DNA of 64,000 nucleotides from Entoloma clypeatum. Taxonomy: Eukaryota > Basidiomycota > Agaricomycetes > Agaricales > Entolomataceae. Shown here piece after piece: positions 36,982-46,100 of the stretch (its first letter is position 1; the number at the start of each line of letters is the position of its first letter). Under the pieces are notes generated by a model. The model did no database searches and was not told the origin of the DNA. It was given only the letters and a program-made list of their open reading frames with translations. The stretch is taken from assembly GCA_963565915.1 (NCBI GenBank), contig OY751491.1, forward strand, positions 1,736,001 to 1,800,000, written 5' to 3'. The position numbers were made by a program, and so were the translations under genes.

Positions 36982-38596
36982 ACACAGCGGGACCAGACCA
37001 ATGTACACCTCGAAAACATTGTAAACAAATAACAATCTAATATAGAATTTATTTGCTGACCACATTGTGGGAACACAAGTAAAATCCATTTTTAATAATT
37101 GCTCTGCATGTTTCCACTGAGCAAATGCAAAAGAAAATGCAAAATGTGATTGTGATGTGGCCCCGATATTTCCTTCTCTCAAATGGAGATCCCATTCAAA
37201 ATCAAACCACTTGTTTATCCTTTATGAGAACTGAGTTTGATCCCAGCTTACATAGCAGGAACATGCTGAACAAATTGTTTATTTGATCCCTATGTTCTAC
37301 TCTCATGCACGAAATTCCCATTGACAAGGAACATGTTAAAAGAAATCACACTGAGTCCATGATGTGATTGGATGCCTTCCCGTAAGGTTTAGAAACGTAG
37401 ATATTGATTCTAAACCAGTTAAGCGAGGTTAGCCGAGATCACGCTTGCCAAATGGGTCGCACCTGTCATCGGACTTTGAACTGCACCCTCTTCTAGACTT
37501 TTAATCTGGAACACATGCCCCCCCCCCTCATCTAGTTCAAATTCTATGTTTCTAAATGTTTGTCAGCATATTCATCGCCCGCGACCCCAGTTCCTGATCT
37601 CGCTCTTGATGGCGATGCTCGACATTCCCTATTGTCGATAGCTAAAGCCTGTTCCAATGCCCGTAGTAGGTCCCATATGACACAGAAAATACTTATAGCA
37701 CCTTAAGATGATCTTCCTTAGCCGGAAAGCCATGAACCAGCCTACATTCAGCCCATATGCTTCAATGACTCTGCTAAACCCCGTGTCAGGACTCTCCGAC
37801 CAGACAAGCTATGAAAGAAATGTGCGCAACGAGTACATACTATCTATAAAATGGTTTCTCAATACTCAACAAGTTGAGAAATGTCATGAACCCACCTACA
37901 GACATGCTTCATCACTCTGGAACTGTTAACACGTGATCTCGGTGAAACGGCACAACAATTTTGCTGGATTTATTGGCCTTGATGAAAAAAGTGTTTATGG
38001 TTTGGAAACCTAGACCTATATTATTCAGACTCCGCTCGCTTATCGATTTAGAAAATAATCTAGGATTCTAAACCTTACGGGAAGTCATCCATTGACAACC
38101 ACATTGCTGCTATGTTTAAAATGTACCCATCACTCCTTTGTAGTCTTTAAAATGTTTCCTCAAACAAAGAAGAAGATTAAAAATATACAAATGGTGTGAT
38201 TGTCAATCTCATGATGACTTCACTGTGATTTCTTTTAAAATGTTCTTTGTCAATGGGAATTCCGTGCACGAGGGTAGAACATAGAATAAAAAATTTGTTC
38301 AGCATGTTCCTGCTATGTAAGCTGGGATCAAATTCAGTTCTCATAAAGGATAAACAAGTGGTTTGATTTTTGAATGGGATCTCCATTTGAGAGAAGGAAA
38401 TATCGGGGCCACATCACAATCACATTTTGCATTTTCTTTTGCATTTGCTCAGTGGAAACATGCAGAGCACATTAAATAATTATTAAAAATGGATTTTACT
38501 TGTGTACCCACAATGTGGTCAGCAAATAAATTCTATATTAGATTGTTATTTGTTTACAATGTTTTCGAGGTGTACATTGGTCCAGTCCCGCTGTGT
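36982..38596. mobile_element. Long terminal inverted-repeat element, about 1.6 kb, no transposase
   Basis: The two ends are reverse complements of each other. The left arm is about 36982-37400 (starts ACACAGCGGGAC) and the right arm about 38062-38596 (ends GTCCCGCTGTGT). The inverted match holds over about 300 bp at the outer side and continues with indels to a GTAAGGTTTAGAA/TTCTAAACCTTAC pair at the inner side. The centre (37400-38060) has no open frame of note. A 3-bp AAG flanks both ends and might be the target duplication. The structure fits a non-autonomous foldback-like DNA transposon. Confidence 0.75.
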
Positions 38597-38943
38597 AAGA
38601 TTGCCTGCAGACTCAGATCTAGGACTCAGGCTTTCTGTTGTCCAACCCGCTCAAAAGTTGAAACAGGATGTTCAATATTGATCCTCTCATAACTGAACTT
38701 ACATGTTGATCAGTTCTGGCGCACTTCTGGGTTCACCCGGGGTTTGCTGTTACCTGTGGCCATTAGATAAGGTGCGCCTGTTCGTCGCAGCTATCGTCTT
38801 GAGTCGATACATGGATGCGATGTAAAGAGCGTCCGACTCGGCCACACGGTCCAGGTAACTCAACCGAAGCTTGCAGCGTCACAGAAAGTCTAAACTTTGG
38901 ATAATTTTTCTGCCTTGCAAGTGTGTATGTTAACAGTTAACTG
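38597..38943. other. Intergenic
   Basis: Between the inverted-repeat element and the 3' end of GPI8. Nothing recognised. Confidence 0.5.
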
Positions 38944-40370
38944 TCACTTCCTTACACTAGCCCATCCGACGAGGCAAGCGATGGTGGCTATAGACGCCCA
39001 TGTTCGGAGTTCCCGGTTCCATTGTGCGACGTCACAGTTGAAGGTGATCGATGTTAAAAGTGAGCCAGGCGAGACTTCGTCGGGGGAAGGTTGGGCAACG
39101 GCTTTGTTTTCAGGTCCAGTTGCAGCGGCGAGTGGAGAGGAGGTGGCGTGTCTGTCGGAGACGGGAGGGCTGACCTCGACGTGGGCGACGCTGCCGAAGA
39201 AGTCCGTGATGAGGGCTCGGTCGAGTGGGCGGTTGAAGAGGTCGCTGCGAACCCCAGGGTTTGAGTTTATTTTGGACGGGTCGTAGGTGTTGAACTACAG
39301 TTGAAGATTGCTTGGGTTCATGACTGGGTAAAAGGGATAAAGGAAGGGACGGACGAGGTCTTGGAGAGTGCGATGACTTGTTTTGTTGATGCCTTCCATG
39401 TACTCGAGGATGTAATGTGTGAAGGCGTCGATGACGGAGACGCCGAGGTCGTAGTCGTTTGAGTGGGAGTGCTGTGAAAGGCATAAATGGGTTGGCTAGT
39501 GGAAGGAAAGATGGGGGAGAGGGTACGTACAGAGTAGGAGTTCTCGCCGAGTGCAGATGAGCCCGTCGCGAGGATATTAGGTGAGTAGAATTTGGTATAC
39601 ATGGTGTTAGCTTGACAGGTATCGATCATGAAGAATATCTCGTTGTATCTGCAAAGGGAGATGAGTGGTGTTTGAGGCGGATGATATTCTTCCTACCGTT
39701 TATTTTGGTACATCTGCTCGAAAGCATCAGCGATATCAAACGCGCTGATCTCCTCGTTGTCCTGAAACTTGAGGAACTCGTTGCCGCCATGACCGGTCAT
39801 GTAGACAAAGATGTTGGACCTGTCGTCCGTGAGGAGACGTTTGGAGCGGGGGACAGAGGTGTCCATGCGGCCAGTGAGAACGCGAATAAAGTTTTCTACG
39901 GTGACTTCGTAGCCACGGTAGTCAACCTCGATGTTGTCGCCGTAGAGATCAAGGTGGCGGCCTGGGTTGGCGTAGACGCTGCCTGGGAACTTGTTGCGGG
40001 GGTTGCAAGAGACGTCGTCAGCAAGCATGAGGATGATGTTTGAATCGGGGATGCCGAGGCGCTTGACGGTGCGGTACCTGGTTCCAAGGTTAGTGCAAGG
40101 CACAATTGTTGATGAGAGTCGCACATTCCAAGGGCATTTGCCATATGCTAAAGATATTTGTTAAATGCATCGTGAGATGGAAAAAGGTGACCATACTCTG
40201 TAGTTGAACCAATAGCGGGAAGCACAGACTAGGACGGCCCAATTGTTGGTGTGCCCGCTGGCATCATTGTTGTTGAAAAAGTCGCGGACGACCTGTTCGT
40301 GTTGGGAAGCACCAGCGGCGACGAGGGTTACCCAGAGACAGAGGCAGATGGTCAGCGTCAAGTTCTGCAT
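38944..40370 (-). CDS. GPI8: GPI-anchor transamidase catalytic subunit, 387 aa
   Basis: Six exons: 40370-40197, 40147-40125 (23 nt), 40077-39697, 39648-39531, 39471-39355 and 39294-38944; total 1164 nt. It has a signal peptide (NLTLTICLCLWVTLVAAGA), then the C13 cysteine-peptidase core: NNWAVLVCASRYWFNYRH, ILMLADDVSCNPRN, catalytic His162 in TGHGG and catalytic Cys204 in MIDTCQA. One C-terminal membrane segment (WASIATIACLVGWAS) precedes VRK. This is the subunit of the ER-membrane transamidase that cleaves the C-terminal signal of target proteins and attaches the GPI anchor. It is head-to-head with PMP3, with 68 bp between start codons. Confidence 0.95.
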
Positions 40371-40438
40371 CTGATGACGTAATCAAGCTAAAGTCCTCTC
40401 GCCTTCATCCACGACGTCCATCTTCTCCTACAACAAGT
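40371..40438. promoter_or_regulatory. 68-bp bidirectional promoter, GPI8 / PMP3
   Basis: Only 68 bp separates the ATG of GPI8 (minus) from the ATG of PMP3 (plus). The core promoters and 5' UTRs must therefore overlap each other or the neighbouring gene. Confidence 0.7.
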
Positions 40439-40902
40439 ATGGTCAGGTCCTCCGACGTCGTTCTCATTCTTGTATGCTACTGATACAGTTGGTGGCTTGT
40501 CGTATGACTGACCTTCCCTGCTCGATAGGTTGCTATTCTCTTTCCTCCCGCTGCTGCGGCTTTCGTTACTGGATGCAGCTGCGACCTCATCATCAACATC
40601 TGTCTGACAATGTGCGTCACTTCTCACTCTTTCCTGAGCTTTCTTGTCAATCTCGTTCAAAGCCTCGGATACTTCCCCGGCCATCTTCACGCCTTTTGGC
40701 TGATCTATAAGAAGATGCAGGCGGAGGAACGTTATGGTGCGGGAGGCTTCCAATGTAAGTCGCACCGGACTTGGCTTGTCATGACGGGTTTACTGATCGT
40801 TTTGCTTTAGATGTCGGGAATGGACACTATGAACCCCTCTATCACGGACTTCCGCAGCAACCGCAGCAGCCCCACTACGGCGCGACCGCCACCAGCGTAT
40901 AA
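40439..40902 (+). CDS. PMP3: PMP3/UPF0057 small membrane proteolipid, 99 aa
   Basis: Four exons: 40439-40471, 40529-40611, 40663-40754 and 40811-40902; total 300 nt. The product has the UPF0057 layout: a first membrane helix (SDVVLILVAILFPPAAAAFV), the GCSCDLIINICLTI segment, a second helix starting LGYFPGHLHAFWLIYKKM, then the ERYG motif and a Gly/Pro/Gln tail of about 30 residues. Family members sit in the plasma membrane and affect membrane potential and salt tolerance in yeast (family knowledge). The basidiomycete tail after YVGNGHYEPLY is longer than in yeast. Confidence 0.93.
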
Positions 40903-41339
40903 GCCACTCGGGCTCGCTCTCGGATGGATGGAGGGGTCGTGTGCCGGATTCTTGGACTCGACAATGTTGCATTCACAGCTCATATTAAATGGACGTATGA
41001 ACTTTCGATAACGGATATGTATGACACCTGCAACTAGACTGACTTAGTGGAATATCTCAGCCTATCGTTAAATTGTGACGGAAAAGGTTCTATTCAACGT
41101 GTCAAGGATGAGATTCCTGACTTTTGAGCACAACGCTGACACACTCATGATATGCAAGACCAAATCCGAGCCAGAAGTCATCATTCGATACAAACGCCGA
41201 GTCAAACAACAAGAAAGCAATACAAATAGTTTTCACAAACACTCGAGCAACAAGATGATACATCACAAACAATGCCATGGCAGACAGAACATGCGAAAAA
41301 GCAGAGAGATAAGCATTAGGTTCGGTCTTGGTCTTCTTT
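40903..41339. other. Intergenic
   Basis: 3' flank of PMP3. No gene recognised. Confidence 0.5.
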
Positions 41340-41660
41340 TCAACCGATCTGAGTCCTTTGGTCCTTCAGGGTCTTCTTCGTCCAATTCAATCCTTGGCCC
41401 GTCTTCTTCGTCAACCAATGCTCAGTCCATGCCTTGGTCTTCTTCGTCAATATATCCCTTAGTCCATATTTCGAAAGGGTCTTCTTCGTCAATCGATCCT
41501 TTATTCGTACTTCTTCGTCCAAGCCATATGCCTGCCTGCTTCACTACTTTTTGGGCCACCCGTCCCCACTTCTCGCTCCCAAGATCTTCTTCATCAATCT
41601 CACAACTCTGCGATGGTCTTTCGCCTGCGGTAGCCTCCCCCAAAATCCGGCGCTTTAGAT
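41340..41660 (-). repeat. TTGACGAAGAAGAC minisatellite-like repeat, possibly coding
   Basis: On the minus strand the string GACGAAGAAGA recurs about seven times at uneven spacing. One frame reads IDEED/LDEED repeats separated by 9-30 residues, interrupted by a TGA near 41450. A second frame reads LTKKT repeats and ends at 41340. It could be the 3' end of a decayed minus-strand gene formed by repeat expansion. Confidence 0.5.
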
Positions 41661-41796
41661 CCTACAGTTTAGACGGAGGAAGAACCATCGATTTGACCCC
41701 CCCCCCCAGCGACATAACTCTGCCCCTTCCTTCCCTGCACGCGAGCCTCCTGGGAGGATATGATCGTCAGTCAGGATCGTAGGGTAGTACGCTTAC

Positions 41797-42813
41797 CTCC
41801 TCCCTCCTCCTCTGCACGAGGCCTCCTGCGAAACACAATTGTCAGCTACTAACGGCCAGGTATGGTTTACCAAGTGGAAGTGCAAGCCTTCCTTCCATTT
41901 CTCCCGGATCCTGATAAAGGAACGAAGGTCAGTGACGAGTCCCTCCCTCCCGATTCCCCGGGGTTCTATGAGGGAGAAAACGTCAGATAGCGACGCGACG
42001 CGGAGGCGTACCTTGCTCCTCCTCCACGCACGAGGCCTCCTGTAAACACATTCCGTCAGCCATACACTTGACCAAGAGGCTCACCGGGAACGTCGGCCTC
42101 CCGTCCCTTCGAATCTCTAAAGAGCGATTGCATCAGTGACCGACGCGATTGGAAGGCGTACCGCGTTCCCCCTCCACGCACGAGGCCTCCTGTGAACATA
42201 CTTCGTGAGCTATAGACGCGGATTATATGTCACCCCCCTGCACCCCTGTCTCTTCTCCGAAAGATGTGGTGAAGAAAAGGTGTGAATTATCGTCCCTCTC
42301 TCCTTCTCCCCTTCCTTCCAATTCTCCCGAGATTTAAAGAGAGGAAGGTGTCAGGTTGTTGATGCAACTAAGGAACGTACTTTAAGCCTCCTCCATGCAC
42401 GAGGCCGCCTGCAAAACGAGGCTGTTAGCTACCGAACAATTCAGGGGCCTACCGACACATATCTCGCCCCGCCGTCCGTCCCCCGGGTTCTGAAACAGGA
42501 AATTTACAAGTACTCCGGGGCGCCTCTATTCCTCCTATTCGGCGTACAGATCGTCCTTCCCTCCCCTTCCCCCGGCGCTCGCCGGTACTAGTGAAAAGGA
42601 TGCGTTAGTTGTCAATGCCGCTGAAAGACGTACGTTGGTCCCCCTCCACGCACGAGGCCTCCTGTAAACCAAATTTCGTCAGTGACATATGAGATCGGAC
42701 AGCTTACCGACTTCTACATCGCCTCTCCCTCCTGGGCTCAAATGAAAGGAAACTGTAAGGCTATGAGCACGATCGGAAGGCATACCTTACTCCCCCTCCA
42801 CGCACGAGGCCTC
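41797..42813 (-). repeat. Array of six 28-29 bp exon-like modules (AGGCCTCGTGC type)
   Basis: Minus-strand modules at 41797-41825, 42012-42039, 42162-42189, 42381-42408, 42634-42661 and 42786-42813. Each begins GAGGCCTCGTGC (or GCGGCCTCGTGC). Most are preceded by a (T)GCAG or TTACAG acceptor-like sequence and followed by GTACG, GTATG or GTAAG donor-like sequence. Five are exactly 28 bp. In one common frame they read RPRAWRxxx, without stops. Between them lie other short acceptor/donor-bounded segments (20-37 bp). This resembles a gene made of alternating micro-exons, or its decayed remains. No homologous protein is recognised. Confidence 0.55.
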
Positions 42814-43284
42814 ATGTAAACAGACATTGTCAATTACCAGTATGAATGAAGTGCTTACGACGCGTTCCATTTCTCTAGGAGCCTGGAAAGGAGAAATCGT
42901 CATCGCTGAGAGGTTTACAACATCGTGCCCTGTCTTAAAGCGGCCTGCCACTTTTCAATGCTGTGGTCCTCATAAAGAACAATCGTCAGCTTTTTCTTAT
43001 CGCTGAGATAAAGTTGGGAGGTTCAAAGTGCTCATCCATACGAGCCGATATCTTGCCTTCTGCAGGTCAATCGCCCACGTCGCTGAGAACTCGAGAGTGT
43101 ACCTGAAGGTCTGTTCTCTGAATAATGAGGGGTGAGACAATGAAGTTTTGCGGAAGAAGGGTCGTGGTCTCATCGTCTTTCGCTGATCTTCCTTTTTTCT
43201 GTGTGGGCGGAAGGTCATCGCTTGATCTTGCATTTTAGGTGCGTAGAACCGCGTAAAATCGTGTTCGGTTGTCGTTCGATGGGC

Positions 43285-44110
43285 ACGTCGTTAGGCCTCG
43301 TGCATATATATAATATCTTCTTCGGCCACCAGACCTAGAGCAGAATGAACAGTGTCAAAGGCGAATTGCATCGGCCTGACTTCTGAGGATCTGGGGTGTC
43401 AGCGCGGTGCGTCCTTGAAGAGCGAAACGCACGCCAGCGTCGGTTCTTCGTTTGTTCACATTGTTCGCGTGCGATTAGGCCTCGTGCAATTTTCATCGGC
43501 CGCCCACCTAGAAGAAGGGAAAAGACAAAACCGAGCCGCGCTCACTGACATTGGGATGAAGTGGTGGAGGTGAGATATTTCGCGTGAGGCTTCGTCGCTT
43601 CTATTTTGATCGGGCTAATATAACCCAGAGAAAAAGGAAGCCCAACCCTAGATGTCGAGTTTGTTCGCTGTGATGCGTATCTTCAACGGCTACCAGCCTA
43701 GAAAAAGAAAAAGGAAAGATAGTCGACGGCCGATGCAATTTAGAGACTTTGATGCGCATGTTCCAGGTTCAACCTGTTGCTACGGTTCGTGGTTCGTTCG
43801 CGGCGTTCAAATTAGGCCTCGTGCATTCTTTCTTCATCGGGCCCAACCTAGAAAAAGGGGAAAAAAAGAAGAGAGAGGGTTCTAGACGAGGCGTTTGGGA
43901 TGGTTCGTTTCGTTCGCATGTTCTCGTGAATAGGCCTCGTGCGTGGATATATGTTTCATCGGCCACCAGCCTAGAAAGGGAAAGCGATACAGCGAAAGAC
44001 GGAAGGGACTCACCCGAAATTAAGGAGCGCTTGAAGAGTAAAGTTTTGAACGCGCGCATCTTCATACTGTAAGGGTGTCTTCATCGGCTGTCCCAACTAG
44101 AAACAGATGG
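43285..44110 (-). repeat. Tandem diverged modules (CTAG|GCTGGTGGCCGATGAA type)
   Basis: Read on the minus strand, a pyrimidine-rich acceptor (CTTTTTCTAG) is followed by GCTGGTGGCCGATGAA and, about 20 bp later, GCACGAGGCCTA. Clear units start near 43972, 43852, 43699 and 43511, with weaker ones near 43335 and 44097. Unit translations read LVADE...HARGL, LVAVEDTHH and similar; some units carry stops or 1-bp losses. An open exon-like segment with a GTGAGT donor (minus strand, 44097-44013) precedes them. Function unknown; probably a locus of duplicated, decaying exons. Confidence 0.5.
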
Positions 44111-44384
44111 AGGTCATATGCACGGATGGATATAGTAAGGGGTATAGAAGAGGGTATAGTACTAAGAGGTGTAATAGAGGGGTATAATAAGTATGTGTCC
44201 GTTTGCGTAGCGAGAACGAAACTGAAAAAGATCTATCCAGGAATATGTCCGAATCGAAAAAGCATCCGTCCGTAACCAGGAAAAAAAAAGGTCTGTGTCC
44301 TTGTCCGAGAAAGAGAGCCCAGAAAAGAAAACTAGGTCCATGTCCATGTCCATGGTAGATTGCACGACGAAGGACGGGGAGAAC

Positions 44385-45164
44385 TCAGATTAAGGGGCTG
44401 TCATCCTTGAAAGCCTTCGCTCTTCGCGCGAACAAATCGGTGGTCGACGCAATCATTACGAGCTCCAGCGTTGTACGTCCCCACTCGGACAGGGGAAGAT
44501 ATTCATTGGGAAGCCGAGGGCGAGCCTGCGCCACGGCTTGCAGAGGGTAGTGGTCTTCGTAGCCTGGTACAATGTTCAGGGCATCGGAGGGCGTTGGGGC
44601 CATTAACACGGTCAGGTCGGCTTCGGCGAAGGCCGTAGGATGGATGTCGTCGTTGGGATCAGGGTGAATGACGTCATCCTGCCTGGTATTGGAGGGAAGG
44701 TAGATGTCGTCGTCGTCATCATCCTTTTCCACGGACGTAGAGGGCGTGAAGTCGTCTTCGTCGTCACCGTCGTAATCCTCGAGGGGAATCGTCGTGAATG
44801 AGCTCGTAGTATGCATCGACAAGGAATTCAATGAGAGGCAGGAATCTTTAGATTGGGATTGGTTCGAGTTAACGCACGGGAAGAGGGATGGAAATAGGGG
44901 AATGAATTTACCTGCATAGGGCAGAGAAAGCGAGGAGTCGGTGTCGAAATCGAGGCCGTCGAGGTCGAGTTCCTCCGCGGGTATAGAGGGGTAGGGGTGG
45001 GCGTAAAATGGGGCTTCGTCCCAGAATTTGAGTTCGGTGAGGACGCGCGCCACGGGGGGACGAAGGAGGATAGGGGCGAGAGGCTGCGCGTTGGGGTCGT
45101 ATCGGTAACGGGTCCTGGCAGGGGCCTTCCCGGCACGACAGAAGATCTTCTTCATCGAGAACAT
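44385..45164 (-). CDS. Acidic protein of unknown function
   Basis: An open frame of 259 codons from ATG 45164 to a stop at 44385. The start region (MKKIFCRAGKAPARTRYRY, then a Pro-rich block and FWDEAPFYAHPYPSIPAEEL) is protein-like. A 68-nt GTAAAT...AAAG segment near 44845-44912 is a likely intron; spliced at CCTATGCAG it keeps the frame. The second half is very acidic (DDDDDD runs), then SEWGRTTLELVMIASTTDLF. After the possible intron a second frame reads LIEFLVDAYYELIHDDSP, so the exact exon-2 frame is uncertain. No domain recognised. Confidence 0.5.
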   Translation of the reverse strand: MFSMKKIFCRAGKAPARTRYRYDPNAQPLAPILLRPPVARVLTELKFWDEAPFYAHPYPSIPAEELDLDGLDFDTDSSLSLPYAGKFIPLFPSLFPCVNSNQSQSKDSCLSLNSLSMHTTSSFTTIPLEDYDGDDEDDFTPSTSVEKDDDDDDIYLPSNTRQDDVIHPDPNDDIHPTAFAEADLTVLMAPTPSDALNIVPGYEDHYPLQAVAQARPRLPNEYLPLSEWGRTTLELVMIASTTDLFARRAKAFKDDSPLI

Positions 45165-45747
45165 TATTGTAAGTGGATAAGTTGAGCGTCGGAAGCTTGG
45201 AATGTGGGAGTGGTAAAGGAGGTGAAAGTTGGATTGTGGTGGTAGTAGATTCAGAACAAGTGTAGGTAAACTGATCGGAAGACGAGCAGGATTTTATTCT
45301 CGATAAGTGCCTCATGTGACCGCGTTCTGAGACAACCCTATTTACGCCACAGAATTGGATGTAGTTGCAAGGGGGTGTCGGAACGCGACTACAGCAACAC
45401 ACGTCGGACTTTTTTTTTTCAGCCTCGCTAGACCCCCACCCCCCTCCTTCCTAATATAGTATGTTATGCCCACAAACATATATATTTCTGTGAAAAACAT
45501 GAGATAAAATAAAGGAAATACATGGCCCTCTTGCTCAATTGCAAAATTGACGAGTGCTGGCGCGAGGCACCGCACCCACACCTCTGCCTACAGCCGCTGC
45601 AGCGGCTCTGAGCTCTTCTTCCAGTGTGCTGAGAGGCTCAGGGTGCACAGCACCTCTTGGAGGTCAGGCAGCGACAAGGGTGTGCAGGAGGGCAAGCACC
45701 GTTGATGTGCATTTTAAGCCACAGATGTACGCGCAGGCGGTGGAGAG
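45165..45747. other. Intergenic flank of the Copia insertion
   Basis: No gene recognised. Ends with GAGAG (45743-45747), the left copy of the Copia target-site duplication. Confidence 0.5.
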
Positions 45748-46089
45748 TAATGATGTATCCGACGTAGGCAGCCCAAAGGGCGCTCAAGACGTAGCGGTAC
45801 GAAGGCATATGGAAGCTAGACTAACCTGGTTAAGAGACGTTAGTGGAATGAAGAAGCTAACTAGCTACAACGTCTCAGAGAACTGGGGTGTTCAAGAGTT
45901 AGGATTTTCCGTACTAAATACATGGGTATTTATACTAATCCAATATGCGCACGGACCATTGTACAAACAATACATAAACAAGTCATGCGTCCGTGGTTGT
46001 ACCATAAACTCACATATATGGTAATAGTGACTTATAGTCACTTCCTGTGACAAGCACATGGTGCGACATATCTGGCGATATGTTCAACA
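45748..46089 (-). repeat. Copia 3' LTR
   Basis: Direct repeat of 52134-52475. On the minus strand it begins TGTTGAACATAT directly after the purine tract. Confidence 0.92.
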
Positions 46090-46100
46090 CTCCCCCTCAC
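46090..46100 (-). other. Copia polypurine tract
   Basis: GTGAGGGGGAG on the minus strand immediately before the 3' LTR. The pol stop codon TGA overlaps it. Confidence 0.75.
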
